Source: Eoetvoesiella caeni
GTDB lineage: Bacteria > Pseudomonadota > Gammaproteobacteria > Burkholderiales > Burkholderiaceae_B
Reading direction: 5' to 3'
NCBI RefSeq assembly: GCF_003315175.1
Contig: NZ_QNRQ01000001.1
Coordinates: forward strand, 434,001 to 498,000
DNA: 64,000 nt
Shown here in pieces: positions 49,910 through 58,252 of the stretch (its first letter is position 1; each line of letters begins with the position of its first letter). A program made the position numbers and the translations under genes. The notes below the pieces were generated by a model that did no database searches, was not told the origin of the DNA, and saw nothing but the letters and a program-made list of their open reading frames with translations.

Positions 49910-50491
49910 CTAGATAGCCGCGCCAAGCACATGGCGGGCACGCGTTTTGCCCGCCCGTGGAGGCGGACGGCAAATGGCGCACACGAAGTCATGGTCGGGA
50001 TCGTGCGCATGGGCCACGAAACCGCCCTTGCATCTGACGCAATTCGACAACTGCACCATGCCGCTTTCGTAGAAACGCAGCAGCATCCAGGCGCGTGTGA
50101 AACTGAGCACGGGCTCGTCGGTCTCGGAGCCATTCTGGCGACCCGCATCGGCCTGCTCTAGATACAAGCGATAGGCTTCGATAAGCGCATAAGATTTTTT
50201 AGCCGGCGTGTAGCAATCCAGGTACCGGTAAATACTGTAGAACATGCTTGAATGAATATTGGGCAGCCAAGTCATGAACCAGTCGACGGAATAAGGCAGC
50301 ATGCCTTTTGGAGGCGAACAGCCTTTGACCTCGCGGTACAGCCGGGCCAGCCGATCGTAGCTTAGCGTGGTTTCAGCCTGCAGGACCTGCAGCCTTGCGC
50401 CAAGCTTGATCATTTCGGTTGCCAAAAGGATTTCTTCGGCTTCGCGCGTAACGCTTTTTGCCGGCGCGCGAACTTCGGTCTTTACAGCCAT
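49910..50491 (-). CDS. flhC: Flagellar master regulator subunit FlhC
   Basis: With FlhD forms the FlhD4C2 activator of class-2 flagellar promoters. The 193-residue protein has the zinc cluster C151, C154, C171, C174 with E. coli spacing, plus the conserved YSVDWFMTWLPNIHSSMFY block. It follows flhD by 15 bp. It is the first regulatory gene of the cluster, read on the same strand as mot-che. Confidence 0.97.
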   Translation of the reverse strand: MAVKTEVRAPAKSVTREAEEILLATEMIKLGARLQVLQAETTLSYDRLARLYREVKGCSPPKGMLPYSVDWFMTWLPNIHSSMFYSIYRYLDCYTPAKKSYALIEAYRLYLEQADAGRQNGSETDEPVLSFTRAWMLLRFYESGMVQLSNCVRCKGGFVAHAHDPDHDFVCAICRPPPRAGKTRARHVLGAAI

Positions 50492-50506
50492 GGCTTGCCC
50501 GACGCC

Positions 50507-50830
50507 CTAAACTGCTGGCACAGCGACTTGCTGCGACAGCAGAATGGTTGAGTGCGCTTGCTGCAATACGCCGCCAAGCACGCCTTGGGTCAGGGACGAC
50601 AGCAAGCTGTAGTCGTCAAGGCGGAAACCGCAGACCAGTGCGTTGGAGCTGGCAAGCTTGACCAGTTGAGCAGGAGAAAGCCCTAGAATAATGTCTGCAA
50701 CATCTGAACCGATACCCAGCCTGAACATGCCGGCCGCGTGATTTTCACGCAGCAGGCGCTGAGCCAGCATAAGATACGACAAATTGACTTCACGGATGTC
50801 ATCCAGTGCCGAATTTATATCTGCGGACAC
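50507..50830 (-). CDS. flhD: Flagellar master regulator subunit FlhD
   Basis: Partner of FlhC in the master activator. The 107-residue form starts with GTG at 50830, preceded by AGAGGGA at good spacing, and matches E. coli FlhD (INLSYLLLAQRL against [20 protein letters not shown] here). An ATG at 50908 would add 26 residues that run through an operator-like inverted repeat, so it is unlikely. Confidence 0.95.
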   Translation of the reverse strand: MSADINSALDDIREVNLSYLMLAQRLLRENHAAGMFRLGIGSDVADIILGLSPAQLVKLASSNALVCGFRLDDYSLLSSLTQGVLGGVLQQAHSTILLSQQVAVPAV

Positions 50831-50895
50831 GAATCCCTCTCTTAAATAAATTGCTGTTAACTTGCCGACAAGAAAAGCCCACCGGCGAACCTGGA

Positions 50896-50934
50896 TAAAA
50901 CATTGCAATATGTTAATAATCTAACAATGTTTTA
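50896..50934. promoter_or_regulatory. Inverted repeat upstream of flhD
   Basis: TAAAACATTG (50896-50905) and CAATGTTTTA (50925-50934) are perfect 10-bp arms 19 bp apart. Inside them TGTTA-N6-TAACA (50911-50926) forms a second, overlapping repeat. The element ends 66 bp from the flhD GTG, an expected place for a repressor or activator site. Confidence 0.55.
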
Positions 50935-51089
50935 TTTATGTATCATGACAACGAGATACATTGCCAAGCCAGGCCAAAAAACAATAAAGCCGACTTAGCC
51001 ATCGAAAACTTTGATATCAAATAAAAAAAGAAATCAATTCAATGGTTTATCACATATCAAAAGGTTACATCCCTTGTCAGGGTGTTCCA

Positions 51090-51103
51090 TTGATAAAGAT
51101 CAA
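51090..51103. promoter_or_regulatory. FNR/ANR-type box upstream of flhDC
   Basis: TTGAT-AAAG-ATCAA matches the FNR consensus TTGATNNNNATCAA exactly. It lies 260 bp upstream of the flhD start and 280 bp upstream of the NlpC/P60 gene, so either or both could be targets. Confidence 0.65.
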
Positions 51104-51267
51104 GCCGTTATCAAAAATAAGCATTTAGCTAATTTTTAGCAACATTACCCGCATCCAGTAACAATAACAAGTAGTAATTGGCCCAGAAAGCATTACGCCG
51201 ACGCTACGAACGAAATAAGATAGTCGGGCTAAACTGCTGAAAACTATCAAATTTCTTGAAGGAATTC

Positions 51268-51297
51268 TTGACGGCAGTATGTTTAGTACACTAAAAA
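51268..51297 (+). promoter_or_regulatory. Possible promoter with operator for the NlpC/P60 gene
   Basis: TTGACG (51268-51273) and TAAAAA (51292-51297), 18 bp apart, resemble sigma-70 hexamers. TTTAGT-AC-ACTAAA (51282-51295), a perfect inverted repeat, spans the spacer and overlaps the -10. The start codon is 86 bp downstream. Confidence 0.35.
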
Positions 51298-51382
51298 TTA
51301 GTTACCTTTAAAACGTAGCAAAACCACACATCTCGTTTCGTACGGCCCGTTCGCCGCAGACGAACCTGGCTGGAGTGCCCGC

Positions 51383-51976
51383 ATGATGCTTCTTCAAACG
51401 ACCCACGCCGCGGCGCAGCCGCCCGGCATAATACAACGCCTGGCAGCGGCCGCGTGCCGTGTCGTCCAATTAAAGTTTCGGCAGAATATATTTCAGCCTT
51501 TTGCATTGATCTTCCTTGGCATGCTGCTGGCAGGCTGCGCCAGTCCGGGGCCACAACGCAACAATACCGCCCTGCAAAAAATCGTTATCGATCCCGGCCA
51601 ACGTACCGAACTGGTCATGACTGCCATGTCACTGCTGAACACCCGTTATCGATATGGCGGATCCAGCCCCGAGGAAGGCTTTGATTGCAGCGGCTTGGTC
51701 GCCTATGTGGTCGACAGCGTTGCCAACAAGCGCCTGCCGCACAACACCGCCAGCCTGGCGCAAATTTCACGCCCCGTGCACAAAGACGAGCTGGAAGCCG
51801 GCGACCTGGTGTTTTTCAACACGCTGGACAAGCCCAATTCACATGTGGGCATTTACGTGGGCGACGGGCTTTTTATCAATGCCCCATCCAGTGGCGGACG
51901 TGTACGCATCGACTCGCTGGGCAGCCGTTATTTCGCCCAGAGGTTCGATGGTGCCCGAAGCTTTTTCAGCCAATAG
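51383..51976 (+). CDS. NlpC/P60 family cell-wall peptidase lipoprotein
   Basis: Predicted gamma-D-glutamyl-meso-diaminopimelate-type endopeptidase anchored in the envelope. The 197-residue protein has lipobox LLAGC (Cys 52) after a hydrophobic stretch, and an NlpC/P60 domain (about 70-197) with catalytic C102 (GFDCSGLV), H154 (NSHVGIYVG) and a polar third residue, N166. The N-terminus before the signal segment is unusually long (about 35 residues), and no better internal start is visible. Confidence 0.88.
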   Translation: MMLLQTTHAAAQPPGIIQRLAAAACRVVQLKFRQNIFQPFALIFLGMLLAGCASPGPQRNNTALQKIVIDPGQRTELVMTAMSLLNTRYRYGGSSPEEGFDCSGLVAYVVDSVANKRLPHNTASLAQISRPVHKDELEAGDLVFFNTLDKPNSHVGIYVGDGLFINAPSSGGRVRIDSLGSRYFAQRFDGARSFFSQ

Positions 51977-51992
51977 CCCACCGATATTTGCC

Positions 51993-53585
51993 TCATGGCA
52001 GGTACCGGTATTGCTTTGCAAGCTCCATAAACTCATCAAGCTTCGGATCCGTCCCGGTCAGCTCTTTCAGTATGCCGGCTACCTCAGGCGCTATATTGGC
52101 TGCCAAAGCGGCGTCCAGAAACAGGATACGGCTGCGCCGGGCAAGAACGTCCTCGACAGTGCGGGCGTATTCATATTTGACGGCAAAGCGCAGCATGGCC
52201 AGCGTCAACCCCGGGCACAATTCAATGCCTGCGCCTTCTTGCGCGCCCACCGCGGCGGCTTCGCTGCCATAAGCTTCCAGGCCCCTGGCGCTGGCCAAGG
52301 TCTTGGCGGCACGTAAAGGATCGGCGCCTACCAACAACAAGTCTTCGGTGCGGCATGGCGGCAAGGTCGGCAACAGGCCAGCATCCGAGCAATGGGCCAG
52401 AACATCCTGGGCCATGGCGCGATACGTGGTCCATTTTCCGCCGGTTACGGAAACCAGCCCCGATGGACTCAGGGCAACGGTATGTCCGCGACTGATTCCG
52501 CTGGTGCTGCGCGGCGCGAGCGTATCCGGACCGTGGCGGACCAAAGGGCGCAAGCCGGCCCAGACGCTGGTTACGTCCTCGCGTGCCGGAGGCTTGGCGA
52601 GGTAGCGCGCGGCCTCGCCCAGGATAAAGCCGATTTCATCGCTGTCGGCCTGGGGCTCGCACACTATCCGGCTGCTTGGGGTGTCCGTGGTGCCCAATAT
52701 AAGCTTGCCCAGCCAGGGCACGGCAAACAATACCCGGCCGTCGCGCGTGCGCGGCACAAGCAGGGCATTATCGCCCGCAAGAAACGAACGATCCACGACC
52801 AAATGCACGCCGCGGCTGGGTTCCACCATATCGCGCACAAGGTGGCCGCGGCCGTCTTGCTGGCGCAAGGCGTCGACCCAGACGCCGGTGGCATTGACGA
52901 CGCAACGCGCACGCACGGCAAATACCGCGTCTGTTTCAATGTCACGGCACTGCACGCCGGACACACGCTCTTTTTCGTATAAAAGTTCGATCGCTTTGCA
53001 ATAATTAAGCAATACGGCACCTTCGCGCGCAGCCGTGCGGGCCAGAGCAAGCGCCAGGCGCGCATCGTCGAATTGCCCATCCCAGTACCTGGCGCCCCCC
53101 TTCAAGCCTTGCACGCGTACACCGGGCAGGCATTGGGCGGTTTGCCGGGCGGAAAGCAAGCTGGCGCCCCCTATGCCGGACCGCCCTGCCAAAGCCTCGT
53201 AAAGCTTGAGCCCCGCCGCATAGAAGGGAGCTTCCCAAACGCGATAGCCCGGTACGACAAAAGACAAAGGAGCAGCCAGGTGCGGCGCATTGTGCAAGAT
53301 GGCGGCGCGCTCATGCAAGGCTTCGCGCACCAGCGAGATATTGCCTTGGGCCAGATAGCGTACGCCGCCATGTACGAGCTTGGTCGCGCGCGATGATGTG
53401 CCTTTGGCAAAATCGTGCGATTCGACCAAGGCCACCGACAAGCCGCGCGAGGCCGCATCCACCGCGACCCCCAAGCCGGTTGCGCCGCCGCCCACGACCA
53501 ACAGATCGTAGACTCCGTCTTGCGCAAGCTGGGCCAGCAATTGCGGCCGATGAGTTACTGCGGGAATAGCATTGAAAACTGTCAT
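51993..53585 (-). CDS. glpD: Aerobic glycerol-3-phosphate dehydrogenase
   Basis: FAD-dependent membrane-associated enzyme that oxidises glycerol-3-phosphate to dihydroxyacetone phosphate and passes electrons to quinone. The 530-residue protein starts at ATG 53585 and has the FAD motif VVGGGATGLGVAVDAASRGL and the GlpD block KGTSSRATKLVHGGVRYL. A C-terminal helical domain follows. It converges on the NlpC/P60 gene (16 bp apart) and is divergent from glpK, sharing a 193-bp control region. Confidence 0.95.
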   Translation of the reverse strand: MTVFNAIPAVTHRPQLLAQLAQDGVYDLLVVGGGATGLGVAVDAASRGLSVALVESHDFAKGTSSRATKLVHGGVRYLAQGNISLVREALHERAAILHNAPHLAAPLSFVVPGYRVWEAPFYAAGLKLYEALAGRSGIGGASLLSARQTAQCLPGVRVQGLKGGARYWDGQFDDARLALALARTAAREGAVLLNYCKAIELLYEKERVSGVQCRDIETDAVFAVRARCVVNATGVWVDALRQQDGRGHLVRDMVEPSRGVHLVVDRSFLAGDNALLVPRTRDGRVLFAVPWLGKLILGTTDTPSSRIVCEPQADSDEIGFILGEAARYLAKPPAREDVTSVWAGLRPLVRHGPDTLAPRSTSGISRGHTVALSPSGLVSVTGGKWTTYRAMAQDVLAHCSDAGLLPTLPPCRTEDLLLVGADPLRAAKTLASARGLEAYGSEAAAVGAQEGAGIELCPGLTLAMLRFAVKYEYARTVEDVLARRSRILFLDAALAANIAPEVAGILKELTGTDPKLDEFMELAKQYRYLP

Positions 53586-53778
53586 GTGCCCGGCCTTGAA
53601 CGGCTTGGCATGCCGTAGCGCCCAAGAATACTCTTTGGACGCTTCAAGGGGCAAGCCCGCGGCGGCAAGATATCAGCGCAATGCACCGCCTTCAGAGGAT
53701 CGCTGGCGCGGGCTTGCCGTATCGGGTTACGATCTGGGCATCATGCTTTGCATCTCATAAAATCGGCGCCGCATCACC

Positions 53779-55278
53779 ATGACTTATCTGCTTGCCCTGG
53801 ATCAGGGGACGTCCAGCTCCCGCAGCATTGTCTTCGATGCACAAGGACGGCTGGTTGCCGCGGCGCAGAAAGAGATCAAGCAAATCTACCCCCGCCCCGG
53901 CTGGGTCGAGCACGACCCGCTGGAAATCTGGCAGACCCAGCTCGAAACGGCCAAAGAAGCCATGGCCAAGGCCAAGCTGCAGCCCGGCGACATCCAGGCC
54001 CTGGGCTTGACCAACCAGCGCGAAACCACGCTGCTCTGGAACCGCAAAACCGGACAACCCATTCATAACGCCATCGTGTGGCAAGACAGGCGCTCTGAAC
54101 CCGCCTGCGCCGCATTGCGTGCGCAAGGGCTGGAGACGGACATTCTGCAGAAAACCGGGCTGCGCATTGATGCCTATTTCTCCGGCACCAAGCTGCAATG
54201 GCTGCTGGACAATGTCCCGGATGCACGCGAACAAGCGCGCCGCGGCGAACTGGCATTCGGCACGATCGACAGCTGGCTTATCTGGCAGCTTACCGGCGGC
54301 AAGGTGCATGCCACGGACATCAGCAACGCGGCGCGTACCATGCTGTTCAACATACGCGACAACGACTGGGACAAAGACCTGCTCCAGGCCATGCAGATCG
54401 AACCCTCGCTGCTGCCTGGCGTCCTGCCTTCCAGCTTTGAATATGGAGTGACGCAAGCATTGGGCGGCGCCATTCCTATTTGCGGCGTAGCCGGCGACCA
54501 GCAAAGCGCCCTGTTCGGCCAGGCATGCTTTTATGAAGGCATGGCCAAAAACACTTATGGCACAGGTTGCTTTACGCTGGTGCACACGGGCAGCCGCTTC
54601 CAGGCGTCGCACAATGGCCTGATCACCACCCGCACAGCGCAAGCCGGAGAACTAGCAGAATATGCCATTGAAGGCAGCGTGTTCGTAGGCGGCGCTGTGG
54701 TGCAGTGGCTGCGTGACGGGCTGCACGCATTCCAGTCCAGCCGCGATATCGAAGCCCTGGCGCACAGCGTGCCTGACTCGGGCGGAGTCGTCATGGTGCC
54801 GGCTTTTACCGGTCTGGGCGCGCCTTATTGGCAACCCGACGCACGCGGCACCATTACCGGCATGACGCGCGGCACCACCATGGCGCACATAGCGCGGGCG
54901 GCCCTGGAAAGCATTGCCTTCCAAAGCGCCGCCCTGTTGCAGGCGATCAGCCTGGACGCGGTGGCGGCAGGCTGTGCGCCTTTGACCGAAGTGCGCGTCG
55001 ATGGCGGCGCGAGCACCAACGACCTGCTTATGCAATTCCAGGCGGACCTGCTGGGCATTCCAGTAATACGCCCCGTCGTCACTGAAACCACGGCTTTAGG
55101 CGCGGCCTGGCTGGCCGGCCTGGCCAGCGGCGTCTACACCGATAAAAAAGCGCTTTCAGCACTGTGGCAAGCCGATAGAACTTTTACACCGCAACTAAGC
55201 CGGCACGATGCCGATCTACTCATGGTCCGCTGGAACCAGGCCGTGCGGCAAGCCTGCCTGCCGCCCACACCCGATTAA
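53779..55278 (+). CDS. glpK: Glycerol kinase
   Basis: Phosphorylates glycerol with ATP to give the GlpD substrate. The 499-residue protein has the FGGY-kinase start [16 protein letters not shown], the GNQQS-type active region ([23 protein letters not shown]) and the C-terminal signature [20 protein letters not shown]. No glpF or glpR is seen nearby. ATAACCGGCA is repeated in the 3' flank (about 55318 and 55345). Confidence 0.96.
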   Translation: MTYLLALDQGTSSSRSIVFDAQGRLVAAAQKEIKQIYPRPGWVEHDPLEIWQTQLETAKEAMAKAKLQPGDIQALGLTNQRETTLLWNRKTGQPIHNAIVWQDRRSEPACAALRAQGLETDILQKTGLRIDAYFSGTKLQWLLDNVPDAREQARRGELAFGTIDSWLIWQLTGGKVHATDISNAARTMLFNIRDNDWDKDLLQAMQIEPSLLPGVLPSSFEYGVTQALGGAIPICGVAGDQQSALFGQACFYEGMAKNTYGTGCFTLVHTGSRFQASHNGLITTRTAQAGELAEYAIEGSVFVGGAVVQWLRDGLHAFQSSRDIEALAHSVPDSGGVVMVPAFTGLGAPYWQPDARGTITGMTRGTTMAHIARAALESIAFQSAALLQAISLDAVAAGCAPLTEVRVDGGASTNDLLMQFQADLLGIPVIRPVVTETTALGAAWLAGLASGVYTDKKALSALWQADRTFTPQLSRHDADLLMVRWNQAVRQACLPPTPD

Positions 55279-55371
55279 CGGCGCCGGCCTCCAAAACCGG
55301 TATTATCAGCCGGCCACCATAACCGGCAATTTCAAGCGCCCGATATAACCGGCATCAACTCAGGCCACACC

Positions 55372-56505
55372 ATGACCGATACTGCTACTTACGCCACCTG
55401 GAACGAAAACGGCGTTGACCGACAAGCCCTCTGGCGCCCCGAAAACGGCAGCCAGCCGCCACGGCGTATTGTTGTCATCGACGATACGTTTACAGCCGAT
55501 TCGGCCTTTCGCCTGGCCAGCCAAGGCAGCAGCATGCTGTGGCGCGGCGACTTCAACAACGCCCGCCAATTGCTTAATGCGTTGGCCCGCCGCGTCGACC
55601 AGCACCGCAATAAAAAAGGCCCCCACGCTTCACCGCAAGAAGCTTTCAACCTGTACCGCCTGGCGCAGTCGCAAAGGGCGCGCCTGTTGAATTCTGTGCT
55701 TATCGAGCTGGATGAAAACTTTCATATAGCCCTGCGCCGCGCACCCGATGTCAAAGAAGCCTGCCTGGCCGCCCTGGGTACTATTGCCGGCCCAATACTG
55801 CTGCCCCTGCATACCCTGCAAGGCATTATCGGTTCGTTCGAATGGCGCACCAAAGGCGTAGCCATTGCAGCCCTGCACGAACGCATTCATGTTCATTACG
55901 GCGTATTTTCGCCTTTACGCGGCGAGTACATCGAACTGATCGCCCAGGCGCCGCTGCCCCCTGCGTCAGTGGCTGTCGACGTCGGCACCGGCAGCGGCGT
56001 ACTGGCCGCCGTGCTGGCGCAGCGCGGCATAGCCAAAATCATCGCCACCGATCTGGATGAGCGCGCCCTGGCCTGCGCCCGCGAAAACATCACGCGGCTA
56101 GAACTTGAGCAACAAGTGGAAGTGCGCCGCGCCGATCTGTTCCCCGACGGCCAATACGGGTTGATAGTCTGCAACCCGCCCTGGCTTCCAGCCCGCCCCA
56201 CCTCGAACATAGAACACGCCATTTACGACCCCGACAGCCAAATGCTGACCGGCTACCTGAACGGGCTGGCCGAACACCTGGCACCGCAGGGCGAGGGCTG
56301 GCTGGTTCTGTCCGACCTGGCCGAACACTTGGGGCTGCGCCCGGCGGATTTTCTTGAAAACGCTATCAAGCAAGCCGGCCTGCAAATTTTGGGCCGGCTA
56401 AGCGCAAAACCCCGCCACCCCAAGGCACTGGACGAGTCCGACCCTTTGCACCAAGCACGCAAAGCTGAAGTCACCACGCTATGGCGGCTAGGAAAGGCAA
56501 ACTGA
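55372..56505 (+). CDS. Class I SAM-dependent methyltransferase
   Basis: 377 residues. The C-terminal half is a Rossmann methyltransferase with motif I DVGTGSG (203-209), acidic TDLDERAL and motif IV NPPW (268-271), a pattern seen in N-methylating enzymes such as PrmC/RsmC/HemK relatives. The N-terminal half (about 1-180) is helical and unassigned. The substrate could be RNA or a protein glutamine; it cannot be named from sequence alone. Confidence 0.8.
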   Translation: MTDTATYATWNENGVDRQALWRPENGSQPPRRIVVIDDTFTADSAFRLASQGSSMLWRGDFNNARQLLNALARRVDQHRNKKGPHASPQEAFNLYRLAQSQRARLLNSVLIELDENFHIALRRAPDVKEACLAALGTIAGPILLPLHTLQGIIGSFEWRTKGVAIAALHERIHVHYGVFSPLRGEYIELIAQAPLPPASVAVDVGTGSGVLAAVLAQRGIAKIIATDLDERALACARENITRLELEQQVEVRRADLFPDGQYGLIVCNPPWLPARPTSNIEHAIYDPDSQMLTGYLNGLAEHLAPQGEGWLVLSDLAEHLGLRPADFLENAIKQAGLQILGRLSAKPRHPKALDESDPLHQARKAEVTTLWRLGKAN

Positions 56506-56577
56506 AACGCCGGCCAAGACACCTTTCTGGACAACTATTACACTAAGCCCAACTCGATTACTCGCAAGGCAATCACT

Positions 56578-57045
56578 ATGCTGCAAAAAATCATTCTGCC
56601 CATCGCGGTGTTTCTGGTCGTGCTGGCCGCGCTGACTTTCGGCGAAACCATAAGCCAGGAAGTCCTGCGCTGGTTCACCTACCTGACCGGCATCGTCGTG
56701 CACAATTTCGCCGACGTTTACTACACACTGCGCTATTACTTCGCGGCGCATCTGAACAAAGTCATCATCGCGCTGATACTTACCGTCCCCATCAGCATCT
56801 GGCTGATACGCAACAAAGGCCAGAACCTGGCCAAGCGCACCAGCCAGCGCAAAATTGCCATTGTCCTGGCCATTTTCCTGGGCTGGCTCGGCGGCCATCG
56901 CTTTTACCTGGGGCAAATCGGCTGGGGTATTTTCTACCTGGTCTTGTTCTATGTTTTCACGCCTCTGGTCATAATCTTGAGCCTTATCGACGCCATACGT
57001 TATCTGTTCATGTCCGAGGAAGACTTCCAGCCGGCCAAGCCCTGA
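56578..57045 (+). CDS. TM2 domain membrane protein
   Basis: 155 residues with three or four TM segments. The C-terminal TM2 domain (about 88-145) has the signature GWLGGHRFYLGQIGWGIFYL followed by DAIRYL. An N-terminal hydrophobic segment (about 5-20) and another near 62-77 precede it. TM2 proteins have no settled function. It precedes DUF5993 and dsbB on the same strand. Confidence 0.8.
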   Translation: MLQKIILPIAVFLVVLAALTFGETISQEVLRWFTYLTGIVVHNFADVYYTLRYYFAAHLNKVIIALILTVPISIWLIRNKGQNLAKRTSQRKIAIVLAIFLGWLGGHRFYLGQIGWGIFYLVLFYVFTPLVIILSLIDAIRYLFMSEEDFQPAKP

Positions 57046-57160
57046 CTCGAAAAAAAACCGGGAAGCATAGTCAATAAAACATTGATCGGTTACATTAGCC
57101 AACCAACTCATCGGCGCGTTGCGCCAGCGTGTGGATAAAAACCGAATACAGGCAACCACC

Positions 57161-57319
57161 ATGATTATGATGCTTCCATTTCTAACCGCCTCCCTGGCGA
57201 TCTGGCTTGCGTTACAGGGCAAGCGGCGTAGCTGCTTGTGGCTGTGGCTGATTACTCTGGCTATCTATGCCGCCTGGTGCCAGTACCATATGACCGACGC
57301 CCTGCCAATATCGCTATAA
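57161..57319 (+). CDS. DUF5993-like small membrane protein
   Basis: A 52-residue protein, mostly two hydrophobic segments, starting at ATG 57161 (MIMMLPFLTASLAIWLALQG). It resembles the DUF5993 family that occurs beside dsbB-like genes; the following dsbB-like gene begins 6 bp after its stop. An in-frame start at 57119 is less likely. Function unknown. Confidence 0.7.
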   Translation: MIMMLPFLTASLAIWLALQGKRRSCLWLWLITLAIYAAWCQYHMTDALPISL

Positions 57320-57325
57320 GCTGCC

Positions 57326-57898
57326 ATGGAAAACCACACAATCAACAATGGCCACCCCTTGTCCCGCACTTTTAACTGCCTGGCTCTTGCAGGTATTTGC
57401 GGGGTGCTGCTGTTTGCTTTTGCATGGCAAATCTACTTTAACGAACCGCCATGCCCTTTATGCCTGTTGCAGCGTGCCGCCTTTGCGCTGGCCGGCATAG
57501 GCCTGGTGCTGAATATCCGCTGCGGTCCAGCGCCAATGCATTACGGCGTCGTTATCGTGTCAGCGCTGGCTGGCATTGTTTCCGCAGGCCGCCAAACGCT
57601 ATCGCATATCGCGCCAGGAGACGCCGGCTTCGGCTCCCCGTTCCTGGGCTTGCACTTTTATACTTGGGCTCTGCTGGCGTTTACAGGGCTTATCGTTTTT
57701 TGCGGCCTGGTACTCATGATCGAGCGCTTCACTCCGCAATACTCCGCTCAGCCTCGGGCAAAGCTCCTGCCAGCTTTTATTATGTGGCTATTCCTGCTGC
57801 TGGTTGTCGCCAATGCGATAGCAACCACGCTGGAGTGCGGGTTTGGCGCATGTCCTGACAATCCTACTGACTACCTTTGGCTGTCGCCGCGCAGCTAG
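57326..57898 (+). CDS. DsbB-like disulfide bond formation protein, variant
   Basis: Inner-membrane quinone-linked oxidase that would re-oxidise DsbA. The 190-residue protein has the DsbB active site CPLC (C43, C46) after TM1. The second periplasmic loop (about 88-110), where DsbB normally has its second cysteine pair, contains none. A fifth TM helix is followed by ECGFGACPDNP, placing a cysteine pair (C171, C176) at the C-terminus, predicted periplasmic. Confidence 0.85.
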   Translation: MENHTINNGHPLSRTFNCLALAGICGVLLFAFAWQIYFNEPPCPLCLLQRAAFALAGIGLVLNIRCGPAPMHYGVVIVSALAGIVSAGRQTLSHIAPGDAGFGSPFLGLHFYTWALLAFTGLIVFCGLVLMIERFTPQYSAQPRAKLLPAFIMWLFLLLVVANAIATTLECGFGACPDNPTDYLWLSPRS

Positions 57899-57947
57899 CC
57901 GAGACCAGCTTCGCCTTTTGAAATACAGCCACGCGCCATATAGAACC

Positions 57948-57977
57948 ATGTGACTTCCATTACAATGGAAGTCACAT
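57948..57977. promoter_or_regulatory. Perfect palindromic operator before the RHH gene
   Basis: ATGTGACTTCCATT and AATGGAAGTCACAT are exact inverted 14-bp arms separated by AC. The element ends 24 bp before the ribbon-helix-helix start codon. No U tract follows, so it is not a terminator; an operator is the better reading. Confidence 0.7.
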
Positions 57978-58001
57978 AGATAAATAGCCATTGCCATTGT
58001 C

Positions 58002-58196
58002 ATGGAAAACAAAACCGCCCGCCTGACTGTTCTGATTGATCCCCAGAAAAAAAAGGCCTTTGAGCAGCTTTGCGCAAGCCAGGACATTACGCCTTCGCAG
58101 GTAGTTCGCCAATTGATACGCAACTACCTCGCCGAGCATGGCGTCGCCTACGGCGCCGGCGCGGCCAATTCCAGGATACGCGCGGGCAAGCCTTAA
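58002..58196 (+). CDS. Ribbon-helix-helix (CopG-like) protein
   Basis: A 64-residue protein whose N-terminal 45 residues fit a ribbon-helix-helix DNA-binding fold: beta strand RLTVLID, helix KKKAFEQLCASQ, turn DITPSQ, helix VVRQLIRNYLAEHG. The tail is Gly/Ala-rich. Such proteins bind short inverted repeats, and a perfect 30-bp palindrome lies just upstream. No toxin-like gene is adjacent, so an antitoxin role is not supported here. Confidence 0.75.
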   Translation: MENKTARLTVLIDPQKKKAFEQLCASQDITPSQVVRQLIRNYLAEHGVAYGAGAANSRIRAGKP

Positions 58197-58252
58197 CGCG
58201 CTGTTGGCCGATTCAGGCGGAATCGACCGATAATCGACGCTTGCGCCCCGGC

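Larger units (their letters stand above)
50831..51382. promoter_or_regulatory. AT-rich regulatory region between flhD and the NlpC/P60 gene
   Basis: 552 bp with no gene, clearly richer in A+T than its flanks. It holds an inverted repeat close to flhD (50896-50934), a TTTGATATCAAA palindrome (51010-51021), an exact FNR/ANR-type box (51090-51103) and a possible promoter for the rightward gene (51268-51297). I could not identify the flhDC start site. Confidence 0.7.

Noticed and set aside
51471-51478. TAAAGTTT identical to the sigma-28 -35 element
   Set aside because: It lies inside the NlpC/P60 coding sequence, and the sequence 11 bp downstream (ATTTCAGC) does not resemble the -10 GCCGATAA.
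58002-58196. Toxin-antitoxin module
   Set aside because: The RHH protein could be an antitoxin, but no toxin-sized frame lies next to it; the neighbours are dsbB-like and sulP.
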